DNA of 8,490 nucleotides from a bacterium (GTDB taxonomy: Bacteria > Chloroflexota > Limnocylindria > Limnocylindrales > Limnocylindraceae). Shown one piece after another: positions 1 through 6,443 of the stretch. Made by a program: the position numbers and the translations under genes. The DNA lies in assembly GCA_009919365.1 (NCBI GenBank), contig RGBZ01000033.1:1-8490 (forward strand), in the 5' to 3' direction. Below the pieces are notes generated by a model that did not search any database, was not told where the DNA came from, and worked only from the letters and a program-made list of their open reading frames with translations. The stretch's first letter is position 1. Each line of letters starts with the position of its first letter.

Positions 1-1
1 G

Positions 2-424
2 ACCGTCATCATCGTCTTCATCGTCTTCGGCTGGATGGGCACCGCGCGGCTCGTCCGCGGGCAGGTCCTAGCCCTGCGCGAGATGGAATTCATTGAGGCC
101 GCGCGCGCCCTTGGCGTTCGCCCGGTTCGCATCGCCGTACGCCACGTGCTGCCAAACGCAATCGGCCCTGTCGTCGTCTCATTCCCCTTCGCGGTGGGTG
201 GCGCGATTATCGGCGAGGCCTTCATTAGCTACCTCGGCTTCGGTGTCTCAGCGCTCACACCAACCTGGGGCAACATGCTCTCCAATGCGGAAGACTTCTT
301 GTTGCAGGGAAACTGGTGGTGGCTTGGTTTCCCCGGCCTCTTCATCATCATGACTTCACTCTCCGTGAACATGATTGGCGACGCGCTCCGCGAGAGCCTT
401 GAGCCGGAGGGTCGCCGATCGTGA
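2..424 (+). CDS. Peptide ABC transporter permease, DppC/OppC type (5'-truncated)
   Basis: This is the C-terminal part of an inner-membrane permease of a peptide (dipeptide/oligopeptide/nickel) ABC importer. The reading frame is open from base 2, so the true start lies outside the window; the internal ATG at 35 is not taken as the start because the upstream residues (TVIIVFIVFGW) continue a membrane helix. About 140 residues remain. The cytoplasmic EAA coupling loop is clear (EAARALGVRPVRIAVRHVLPN, split here as EAARALG then RHVLPN), which is the surface that docks on the ATPase. Two further hydrophobic helices follow (around VVVSFPFAVGGAIIG and WWWLGFPGLFIIM), with the conserved SYLGFG and TWGNML segments typical of DppC/OppC. 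The end ALRESLEP is the usual C-terminus. The TGA stop overlaps the GTG start of the next ATPase gene (GTGA), so the two are translationally coupled. Substrate cannot be decided without the binding protein. Confidence 0.93.
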   Translation, partial: TVIIVFIVFGWMGTARLVRGQVLALREMEFIEAARALGVRPVRIAVRHVLPNAIGPVVVSFPFAVGGAIIGEAFISYLGFGVSALTPTWGNMLSNAEDFLLQGNWWWLGFPGLFIIMTSLSVNMIGDALRESLEPEGRRS

Positions 425-1497
425 GTGCTGTAAAGAAGAGCCCCGTGGGTACGCGCGCTTCGGCGTCGAGTGCGCCGCTCCTCTCCGTGAGCAACCTTGC
501 GATTAGCTTCCGAACCAGCCGCGGGATTTTGAAGGTTGTTGACGGCGTCTCGTTTGACCTCGCTGCCGGTGAGTGCCTGGCGATCGTTGGTGAGTCAGGC
601 TCCGGAAAGACCGTCTCGGCGATGGCGATCATCTCGCTGCTCAGTCGCAAGCAGGCAATCATTGAGGGCTCAGTCAAGTTCAAGGGGCGCGAGCTCGTTG
701 GCCTGAGCGAGGATCAGCTGCGGCCAATTCGCGGTGGTGGCATCGGCGTCATCTTCCAGGAGCCGCTCTCGGCGCTTAATCCAGTGACGACGATTGGCGA
801 GCAGATCGCCGAGGTCATCGTTGCCCACCGCAAGTTGAGCTGGAAAGAGGCGCACAAGTTGGCGATTGGCTACTTGGAGCAGGTCGAAATCTCACAGCCA
901 GATCAGCGTGCAAAGCAGTATCCACATCAGCTCTCAGGTGGCATGCGCCAGCGCGCCATGATCGCGATGGCTCTCTCAGGCGAGCCCTCGATGATCATCG
1001 CCGACGAGCCGACCACAGCCCTCGACGTCACGATTCAGGCGCAGGTGCTTGACCTGCTGCGCCGAACGACCATCGAGCGCGGAGCTGCACTGCTGCTGAT
1101 CACGCACGATCTTGGCGTTGTTGCCGAGACGGCCGACCGCATTGCCGTCATGTATGCCGGACAAATCGTTGAGACCGGCAAGGCGGCCAACGTGTTGCGT
1201 GAGCCGGCAAGCCCTTATACGCGCGACCTCGTTACCTCGATCCCCTCCTTTGCTGCGCGCGGCAAGAAGCTCAACACGATCACCGGCATGGTGCCCTCAC
1301 CAGACGCGTTCCCATCGGGGTGCCGCTTCGCCCCACGCTGCCGCTACGCCATCACCGCCTGCACCACGGCTGTGCCGCCGCTTGAACCACTCAAGGATGG
1401 GCGCCTCGTTCGCTGTATTCGCACCCAGCAGGTGCTCGATGGCACAGCCGCTGGGAAGCGCACGGCTGCAACGACCAAGAGGGGGGCGACACGATGA
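421..1497 (+). CDS. Peptide ABC transporter ATP-binding protein, DppD/OppD type
   Basis: This is the first of two ATPases powering a peptide importer at the cytoplasmic membrane face. At 358 residues it is slightly longer than the usual 325-340. Visible motifs are Walker A GESGSGKT (57-64), Q-loop Gln113 in [10 protein letters not shown], signature LSGGMRQR (171-178), Walker B IIADEP with Asp195 and Glu196, and the H-loop in ITHDLG (His229). The C-terminal oligopeptide/dipeptide transporter domain follows, with SPYTRDL and Cys301, 307, 314 and 332. This cysteine pattern is reported to bind a [4Fe-4S] cluster in some family members; a cluster here is inferred. The GTG start is preferred because GGAGGG lies at 406-411, nine bases upstream, and because it overlaps the permease stop. 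The first 20 residues are a Ser/Ala/Lys-rich extension before the conserved fold. The stop overlaps the next ATG (ATGA). Confidence 0.95.
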   Translation: MSAVKKSPVGTRASASSAPLLSVSNLAISFRTSRGILKVVDGVSFDLAAGECLAIVGESGSGKTVSAMAIISLLSRKQAIIEGSVKFKGRELVGLSEDQLRPIRGGGIGVIFQEPLSALNPVTTIGEQIAEVIVAHRKLSWKEAHKLAIGYLEQVEISQPDQRAKQYPHQLSGGMRQRAMIAMALSGEPSMIIADEPTTALDVTIQAQVLDLLRRTTIERGAALLLITHDLGVVAETADRIAVMYAGQIVETGKAANVLREPASPYTRDLVTSIPSFAARGKKLNTITGMVPSPDAFPSGCRFAPRCRYAITACTTAVPPLEPLKDGRLVRCIRTQQVLDGTAAGKRTAATTKRGATR

Positions 1498-2621
1498 GTG
1501 GAAAGCCTGCAGAGAAACGCGAGATCCTGAAGCTCGTTGGCGTGAAGCGCCACTTCCAGGTGCGCGGAGGCATCCCACTCATACGCAAGCCTCTCGCAGT
1601 TCGTGCTGTTGACGGTGTCGATCTCACCGTTGCCCGAGGTGAAACGCTCAGCCTTGTCGGCGAGTCAGGCTCTGGAAAGACAACGCTCGGCCGCGTGGCC
1701 CTCGGCCTGCAGCCAGCCACCGCCGGCTCCGTCACCTTTGACGGGCATGAGATCAAGAAGATTTCGGCCGCAGAGCGACGGGCGCTGCGCAAGCGCATGC
1801 AGATCGTCTTCCAGGATCCCTTCGGCTCACTGAATCCGCGCCTCCCAATCGGCGACCAGATTGAAGAGGGTCTACTAGCCCACAAGCTCGGAGACCATTC
1901 CACACGCGAGAAGCGTGTGCGCGAGGTGCTCAACCTGGTCGGCCTTGACCCCAACTATGCGTCACGCTACCCCCACGAATTCTCTGGCGGTCAGCGACAG
2001 CGCATCGGCATTGCCCGCGCCTTGGCGGTCAACCCAGAGTTCATCGTCCTTGATGAGCCAGTCTCCGCGCTCGACGTTTCGATTCAGAGCCAAGTGCTGA
2101 ACCTGCTCACTGACCTGCGCAACGAGAAGGGGCTCACCTACCTCTTCATCAGCCACAACCTTGATGTTGTGGGCTACTTCTCAGATCGCGTGGCGGTGAT
2201 GTACCTCGGTAAGGTTGTCGAGATCGGACCGGTAGAACGTGTCTTCACCAAGCCGCAGCATCCGTACACAGTGGCTCTAATCTCGGCGGTGCCAAAGGTT
2301 GAGGCGCACGATGCCAAGGACCGCCTCATCCTTGAAGGAGAGATCCCATCGCCGATTTCACCGCCATCGGGCTGCCGCTTCCGCACACGCTGCTGGCTAC
2401 GTGAGCAGCTCGGCAATCCAGAAAAGTGCTCGACAGAAGAGCCGAAGCTTGTCGCCACGCCGCGTGATGTCACGGTAAGTGTGGCCTGCCACTTCCCACT
2501 TGCTGATGGTGCGACAGCAACTACTGCTGCTGGTCGACGTGAGATTGCGCTCGCCGTGAAGGCCGCTACGAAGGTGAAGCCTGCCGCCAAGGCGAAGGCG
2601 AAGCCAAAGGCGAAGGCTTAA
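1494..2621 (+). CDS. Peptide ABC transporter ATP-binding protein, DppF/OppF type, with Lys-Ala tail
   Basis: This is the second ATPase, expected to form a heterodimer with the DppD-type subunit just upstream. It shows Walker A GESGSGKT (56-63), Q-loop Gln107 in FQDPFGSLNPR, signature FSGGQRQR (163-170), Walker B FIVLDEP (Asp187, Glu188) and an H-loop written ISHNLD (His221). SALDVSIQSQ is the DppF/OppF-type D-loop. The C-terminal peptide-transporter domain carries Cys294, 300, 312 and 332, again a possible [4Fe-4S] site. Length is 375 residues against about 325-340 for the family. The excess is a low-complexity Ala/Thr linker and a strongly basic tail ending KAKAKPKAKA, which is not part of the known fold. 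The start is ATG at 1494 within ATGA, with a purine-rich GAGGGG site about nine bases upstream. Its TAA overlaps the stop codon of the convergent kinase gene. Confidence 0.95.
   Translation: MSGKPAEKREILKLVGVKRHFQVRGGIPLIRKPLAVRAVDGVDLTVARGETLSLVGESGSGKTTLGRVALGLQPATAGSVTFDGHEIKKISAAERRALRKRMQIVFQDPFGSLNPRLPIGDQIEEGLLAHKLGDHSTREKRVREVLNLVGLDPNYASRYPHEFSGGQRQRIGIARALAVNPEFIVLDEPVSALDVSIQSQVLNLLTDLRNEKGLTYLFISHNLDVVGYFSDRVAVMYLGKVVEIGPVERVFTKPQHPYTVALISAVPKVEAHDAKDRLILEGEIPSPISPPSGCRFRTRCWLREQLGNPEKCSTEEPKLVATPRDVTVSVACHFPLADGATATTAAGRREIALAVKAATKVKPAAKAKAKPKAKA
2589..2618 (+). repeat. Five AAGGCG-like hexamers encoding (Lys-Ala/Pro)5
   Basis: Five consecutive hexamers read AAGGCG, AAGGCG, AAGCCA, AAGGCG, AAGGCT. 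They sit in frame at the 3' end of the DppF-type gene and encode K-A-K-A-K-P-K-A-K-A directly before the stop. Such short-period coding repeats can change length by slippage; whether this one does is unknown. Confidence 0.85.
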
Positions 2622-4153
2622 TCCTCGCGGCGACCCGCGCCGCCTTCACCCGTCGCCGACGAGAGCGAACCATATCGCTGCAGCAACTCCCGCGCACGAT
2701 CCTGTGCTCGCGCATCAGGTTCAACACGTTGCGCGGGCGCCGCTACGACGTGTGACGCTTCACGAAGGTTCGCAAATGTGCCAGCTGCGACGCCAGCAAG
2801 TGCAGCGGCACCCGCCGCGGATGCCTCAGCATTTTGGCCAATGACCACGGGCACCCCGAAGAGATCTGCTCGGAGCGCGATCACCTGCGCAGGAACTGAC
2901 TCGCTACCAGAGAGCGGCCCAGGCGCTGCACCCGTTGCCGGGCCCGAGAGTCGCATCTCACGAATCTGCAGCCCAGCCTCAATAGCGGGTGCCACCAGGT
3001 GTGCGACGGCGAGCGCGCCAGCCTCAATCGCTGCGCGTACGAGGTGGGCAGCGGTGTGTTGCTCCGTTCGCCCATCAAATGCATCATCGGCGGAGCGCGG
3101 GTTACTCCAACCACGATGCGAGATCGGTTTCGCCATCAGCCCATCGGCGCCAAGTGGCAGTGCAGCGGCGGCGCGGAAGAGTTCAGCGCGGCGCTCAGGC
3201 ACCGCCGCTGGATCGCTGACGAGAAGATCTGTAACGACCCACTCCAAGAGCCGACCCGTGCCGGCAAATGCCCCGCCCAAGATCACCCCGTCACCGAACG
3301 GTCCGGGGGCTGGGCCCGACCAGAGGCGGCCTGGAAGTGCGGCGCTGATGCGTTGGGCCTCAGACGGCGTCGCGGCAACCGCCACGCCGCCAGCGGTGCC
3401 ACCAACATCGACACCGAAGCCAGGATCGGTGAGGTCCGCGCCAATGACGGCGGCGAGCCCGTCGTTTACTCCTGCGGCAATCGGCACACCAGCAGGGAGG
3501 CCAAGATCTTCAGCTGGACCAGGGAGCAGTGTGCCTATCCGAGTACCAGGGAACACCTCAGGCGGGAGTGCGCGCTCATCAAGGCCTGCAGCTAACAGGG
3601 CGCTGCGCTGCGCAGGCGAGACGCTTCGCGCCGGATCCCAGAAGGAGCTGACCGCCTCGCCAGAGAGCCGCAACGTGAGTGCATCCCACGACGAGAGGAG
3701 CCATGCCGATTCGGCGGCGACTTCGGGGCGCTCGCGCATCAGCCATCGTGCCTTAGGTAGTTCACCGAGAAGCCAGCCACCCCGTCCAAGAACTGTTTGC
3801 AGTGCGGCCTCATCGTCGGCGGAGCGGCGGTCGCGCCACATCAGCGCCGGTCCAGCAGCACTCCCGTCGGCACGGACTGGGGTGAGGGATGGTCCGTGGC
3901 CATCGACACCGATCCCACGAATCTCTATCGCATCGGCGCTCTGGGCCGCTGCCATCGCCAACACCTCGCGGGTTGCGGCGCAGATAGCGTGCCACCAGGT
4001 GTCGGCATCCTGCTCGCGCGGATCTGCTCCACCGCTGGTCGCGCGCCGCGCGATGGCGATCGGCGCGCCAGTCTCGGCGCTGAGCAGGAGTGCTTTGACC
4101 GAGGTGCTCCCGAGGTCGAAGGCGAGAAGCGCAGCGCGAACGGGTCGACGCAT
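2618..4153 (-). CDS. FGGY-family carbohydrate kinase (xylulokinase-like)
   Basis: This is an ATP-dependent cytoplasmic sugar or polyol kinase of the FGGY family, 511 residues, the normal length. The N-terminal phosphate-binding loop is AFDLGSTSVKA (residues 11-21). The LMWRDRRS segment (104-111) matches the conserved substrate-side motif of xylulokinase-like members. GVND (228-231) supplies the likely catalytic base Asp231 at the start of the second domain, followed by the adenosine-side motif DVGGTAGG (249-256). The C-terminal domain has MRLSGP (400-405) and ADLFGVPV (429-436), then an Ala-rich helix, as in the family. A Gly/Pro/Ser-rich insertion at about 406-417 breaks the usual GGGA.S motif. 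The start at 4153 puts the P-loop close to the N-terminus as expected, although only a weak ribosome site precedes it; translation may be coupled to bioY, which stops 19 bases upstream. The substrate is not determinable; D-xylulose, L-ribulose, glycerol-like or other sugars remain possible. Confidence 0.9.
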   Translation of the reverse strand: MRRPVRAALLAFDLGSTSVKALLLSAETGAPIAIARRATSGGADPREQDADTWWHAICAATREVLAMAAAQSADAIEIRGIGVDGHGPSLTPVRADGSAAGPALMWRDRRSADDEAALQTVLGRGGWLLGELPKARWLMRERPEVAAESAWLLSSWDALTLRLSGEAVSSFWDPARSVSPAQRSALLAAGLDERALPPEVFPGTRIGTLLPGPAEDLGLPAGVPIAAGVNDGLAAVIGADLTDPGFGVDVGGTAGGVAVAATPSEAQRISAALPGRLWSGPAPGPFGDGVILGGAFAGTGRLLEWVVTDLLVSDPAAVPERRAELFRAAAALPLGADGLMAKPISHRGWSNPRSADDAFDGRTEQHTAAHLVRAAIEAGALAVAHLVAPAIEAGLQIREMRLSGPATGAAPGPLSGSESVPAQVIALRADLFGVPVVIGQNAEASAAGAAALAGVAAGTFANLREASHVVAAPAQRVEPDARAQDRARELLQRYGSLSSATGEGGAGRRED

Positions 4154-4172
4154 CAGGTGCGTCGCCGTTAGA

Positions 4173-4859
4173 TCAGCGTGGACCGTCGCTCCGGCCGTGG
4201 TTCACGTACCACCAGGCCGAAGGGAAGACCGCAGCCGCCAGCGCCAACTTGATCGCGTCGCCAAGCAGGAACGGGGCGACCCCCTTCTCAATCGCAACGC
4301 CGATCTCGAAGTTCGCTGAGACGGCGAGCCATGGCACGCCGAAGCTGTAAATGATCAGGCTGCCGATCGTCATGGCGGCAATCGTGCCGATCACGCTGCG
4401 ATCCCAACCAAGGTCGGCGAGTCGCCCAACGATCCATCCGGCGAAGAGCATGCCAACGAGGTAGCCGCCGGTTGGCGCGAACTGCAGCAGACCAGCGTCA
4501 CTAGAGATGAAGAACTTCTCAATGCCGTGGCTCCCCTCGCGGAAGATCGGGGCGCCGAGGATGCCGAGGGCGAGATAGAGCGCCATCGACGCGAGGCCGC
4601 GGCGCGCTCCGAGGGCTGCGCCAACCAAGAGCACTCCGAAGGTCTGCCCGGTGATCGGCACTGGGGTGCCAGGGAGTGGAATCACGATCTGGGCGGAGGC
4701 GGCCACGATCGCGGCGCCAATGACTGCCAGCGCCAGACCTTGAAGGCGGGCGCCGAGGCGCTCGCCGAGGAAGACGGGGAAGAAGAAATCTCCCAGCGTC
4801 ACGCCGTATTCGGCGGCAGGAATTCGTCCCATGGCGGGAATTGCACGTCGAATCTGCAT
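4173..4859 (-). CDS. bioY: BioY-type biotin transporter (ECF S-component)
   Basis: This is an integral membrane substrate-capture subunit for biotin uptake, either alone or with energy-coupling factor (EcfA/A'/T) subunits encoded elsewhere; none are in this window. With the chosen start it has 228 residues. Family hallmarks are IPLPGTPVPITGQTFGVLL (60-78), the ALYLALGILGAPIF segment (93-106), the PTGGYLVGMLFAGW motif (129-142) and PFLLGDAIKLALAA near the C-terminus (196-209), where Asp201 corresponds to the conserved GD..K position. Six hydrophobic segments are apparent. The frame is open to a GTG at 4910, but ATG at 4859 is preferred because a strong GGGAGGG site sits eight bases upstream of it. 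About 35 residues precede the first helix, with a Glu and Arg-containing stretch, a little longer than usual. The FGGY kinase follows after 19 bases. I see no recognised BirA- or BioQ-type operator upstream. Confidence 0.92.
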   Translation of the reverse strand: MQIRRAIPAMGRIPAAEYGVTLGDFFFPVFLGERLGARLQGLALAVIGAAIVAASAQIVIPLPGTPVPITGQTFGVLLVGAALGARRGLASMALYLALGILGAPIFREGSHGIEKFFISSDAGLLQFAPTGGYLVGMLFAGWIVGRLADLGWDRSVIGTIAAMTIGSLIIYSFGVPWLAVSANFEIGVAIEKGVAPFLLGDAIKLALAAAVFPSAWWYVNHGRSDGPR

Positions 4860-4910
4860 CGGTAACACCCTCCCTACGAGCGCCACCCTTCTGGGAGAGC
4901 GCCGAACCAC

Positions 4911-4916
4911 AGTCTA
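4911..4916 (-). promoter_or_regulatory. Putative -10 box of bioY-kinase unit (TAGACT)
   Basis: On the minus strand TAGACT lies about 50 bases before the bioY ATG, giving a leader of roughly 45 bases that includes the GGGAGGG ribosome site. No good -35 hexamer is seen at 17 bases. The same hexamer appears before the sugar ATPase gene at 6385-6390. This is inferred by motif only. Confidence 0.4.
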
Positions 4917-4943
4917 CCCTGCGCCACCCCCCTCGCAGCGGGG

Positions 4944-4949
4944 TAAGAT
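4944..4949 (+). promoter_or_regulatory. Putative -10 box for tRNA-His (TAAGAT)
   Basis: TAAGAT ends 12 bases before the tRNA 5' end, so initiation would fall a few bases upstream of the mature tRNA. No TTGACA-like -35 is evident. No other promoter candidate lies between this box and the transporter gene at 5058, so it may also drive that gene. Confidence 0.4.
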
Positions 4950-4961
4950 GGCGGCTGACGT

Positions 4962-5037
4962 GGTGGCCATCGTTCAATGGTTAGGACCGTGGTTTGTGGA
5001 GCCGCAGATGAGGGTTCAATTCCCTCTGGCCACCCCA
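4962..5037 (+). tRNA. tRNA-His (anticodon GUG), CCA encoded
   Basis: A complete cloverleaf can be drawn. The 7-bp acceptor stem GTGGCCA/TGGCCAC is perfect. The D stem is GTTC/GGAC with loop AATGGTTA. The anticodon stem is GTGGT/GCCGC with two G-U pairs and loop TTGTGGA, putting the anticodon GTG at 4996-4998. The variable region has four bases. The T stem GAGGG/CCCTC is perfect, with loop TTCAATT. The identity is confirmed by the extra 5' G (position -1, base 4962) facing C73 (base 5034), the hallmark of tRNA-His. The 3' CCA is genomically encoded (5035-5037). It supplies histidine tRNA for translation of CAC and CAU codons. Confidence 0.97.
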
Positions 5038-5057
5038 CCCGACCGTAGGAGCACACC

Positions 5058-6350
5058 TTGCCCACAGCCGCACCTCGCCGCCGACTGATTAACGACCCAG
5101 GCTTTCTCCGTCTCTGGACCGCCGAATCGATCAGTCACCTCGGCTCTAGCTTTAGCGCCTTGGCGATGCCGATCGTCGCCATCCAGCTCCTACATGCCGG
5201 CCCCATGGAGATCGCCATCATCAACCTCGCCGATACCCTGCCGTTCTTGGTCATCGGCCTGCTCGTTGGAGCGCTCATTGATCGCTTACCGCGACGTGGC
5301 GTGCTCATCGTCGCTGACCTTGGCCGAGCCGTGCTGCTGCTCACAATCCCCATCGGATACGCGCTTGGTCTCCTCTCCGTTCCCCAGTTGGTGATCGTTG
5401 GTCTACTGCTCGGCACGCTCACGGTCTTCTTTGATGTCGCCTACCAGGCATACCTCCCATCGCTGATTCCGAAAGGGGATCTCGTGGAGGGCAACTCCAA
5501 GCTTGAGATCAGTCGCTCCGCCGCCGGGCTCTTCGGGCCGAGCCTCGCTGGCGCGCTGATCGCCATCGTGAAGGCGCCGATGGCGGTCATCATTGATGCC
5601 CTCTCGTTCGCGCTCTCGGCGCTCTTCCTCTTCACGATCAAGCCAACGCACGAGTTTGTTGCGGAGCAGAACAACGCGTCGGCCCCTGCAGCGCAGAGGC
5701 CTCGCAACTCGCTGCGATCGGAGATCGTCGCTGGCCTTCGCTACGTCTTTAGTCACCCCGCACTGCGCACTATTGGTGGTGCCACCGCGACTTCCAACCT
5801 GTTTAGCGGGATTGCTGGAACCGTCGAACTACTCTTCGCCTACAACGTGCTCGGTCTCTCGGTCGCCCTCATCGGGTTTGCCGCGACGCTCGGGTCCGCT
5901 GGTGGTCTGATCAGCGCCGTCTTCGCCGACAAGATCTCCAAGAGGCTTGGCGTGGGTCGCACCATCGTTCTCACGATCCCGTTGGGCGGACCAATGATTG
6001 CGGTGCTCGCCTTCTGCCAGCCAGGCAACGACCTGCTGAATGCCCTCGTGATCGGTGCTGGCTTCTTCGCCGGCGCCGCTTCAGGCACGCTCTACAACAT
6101 CAACCAGGTCAGCCTGCGACAGGCGCTCACCCCGCCTGAAATGTCGGGGCGCATGAATGCCACGATGCGCTGGTTCGTGTGGGGGACCATTCCGATCGGC
6201 GCCCTTCTCGGAGGCGCTCTCGGCACGAGCCTCGGCTTGCGCGAGACGCTTCTCATCGCAGGGATCGGCGGGAGCTTCGCCTTCGTCCCCCTCCTCTTTG
6301 GGCCGGTCTGGAGGATCAAGGAGATGCCGACGGGGGTCGCCGAGAAGTAG
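5058..6350 (+). CDS. Major facilitator superfamily exporter (EntS / macrolide-efflux-like, MFS_3)
   Basis: This is an inner-membrane secondary transporter of 430 residues with about 12 hydrophobic segments. The opening PGFLRLWTAESISHLGSS (14-31) is the conserved first-helix entry of this branch. The MFS motif A loop is GALIDRLPRRG (71-81). FFDVAYQAYLPSLIPK (124-139) and the stretch LFGPSLAGALI (158-168) match the family's D....A..P.L....L pattern and helix 5. The soluble central loop is followed by VAGLRYVFSHPALRTIG (224-240), which starts the second half. Related proteins export siderophores, macrolides or other small hydrophobic compounds by proton antiport; the substrate here is unknown. 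The start is TTG at 5058, supported by a TAGGAG ribosome site at 5046-5051, six bases upstream, and by the lack of another start before the first helix. It begins 20 bases after the tRNA-His CCA. Confidence 0.9.
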   Translation: MPTAAPRRRLINDPGFLRLWTAESISHLGSSFSALAMPIVAIQLLHAGPMEIAIINLADTLPFLVIGLLVGALIDRLPRRGVLIVADLGRAVLLLTIPIGYALGLLSVPQLVIVGLLLGTLTVFFDVAYQAYLPSLIPKGDLVEGNSKLEISRSAAGLFGPSLAGALIAIVKAPMAVIIDALSFALSALFLFTIKPTHEFVAEQNNASAPAAQRPRNSLRSEIVAGLRYVFSHPALRTIGGATATSNLFSGIAGTVELLFAYNVLGLSVALIGFAATLGSAGGLISAVFADKISKRLGVGRTIVLTIPLGGPMIAVLAFCQPGNDLLNALVIGAGFFAGAASGTLYNINQVSLRQALTPPEMSGRMNATMRWFVWGTIPIGALLGGALGTSLGLRETLLIAGIGGSFAFVPLLFGPVWRIKEMPTGVAEK

Positions 6351-6355
6351 CGCCA

Positions 6356-6369
6356 CAGGGTCCGCCCTG
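6356..6369 (+). terminator. Weak hairpin after the MFS gene
   Basis: CAGGG-TCCG-CCCTG forms a 5-bp GC-rich stem with a tetraloop, starting six bases after the transporter stop. There is no T-run behind it, so it is not a classical intrinsic terminator. It could stabilise the 3' end or pause transcription. Confidence 0.25.
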
Positions 6370-6381
6370 GCCGCCACGCGC

Positions 6382-6390
6382 TGATAGACT
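6382..6390 (+). promoter_or_regulatory. Putative extended -10 promoter of the sugar ATPase gene (TGaTAGACT)
   Basis: TG, one base, then TAGACT makes an extended -10 element about 54 bases before the ATPase ATG. An extended -10 can partly replace a -35 box, and none is seen here. The implied leader is about 45-50 bases and contains a hairpin and the ribosome site. Confidence 0.45.
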
Positions 6391-6406
6391 CGCGTCGCGG
6401 CGGGAT

Positions 6407-6422
6407 GCCCCCATAGAGGGGC
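6407..6422 (+). other. 5' leader hairpin GCCCC/GGGGC
   Basis: GCCCC-CATAGA-GGGGC forms a 5-bp all-GC stem with a 6-base loop, ending eight bases before the AAGGAGGG ribosome site of the sugar ATPase gene. It may protect the mRNA 5' end or modulate translation. It resembles no known riboswitch. Confidence 0.4.
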
Positions 6423-6443
6423 CAGCCAGCAAGGAGGGTGCAC

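Noticed and set aside
1391..1954. 187-codon minus-strand frame inside the ATPase genes
   Set aside because: It is antisense to the Walker A and Q-loop regions of dppF; the Ser/Arg/Pro-rich product has no family features.
2778..4319. 513-codon open frame on the + strand, antisense to the kinase and bioY
   Set aside because: Its product is rich in Ala, Arg, Ser and Pro with no recognisable domain, while the opposite strand encodes a full FGGY kinase and BioY with all key motifs. Long antisense frames are common in high-GC coding DNA.
4860..4910. N-terminal extension of bioY to GTG 4910
   Set aside because: The extension runs upstream over the strong GGGAGGG ribosome site and places the start right at the putative -10 box; ATG 4859 fits better.
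4874..5065. Minus-strand open frame across tRNA-His
   Set aside because: It reads through the complement of the tRNA (the WPEGIEPS-type peptide is a known artefact of tRNA-spanning frames) and has no coding support.
6438..6443. GTG start at 6438 for the sugar ATPase
   Set aside because: It overlaps the end of its own ribosome site AAGGAGGG, while ATG 6444 is properly spaced.
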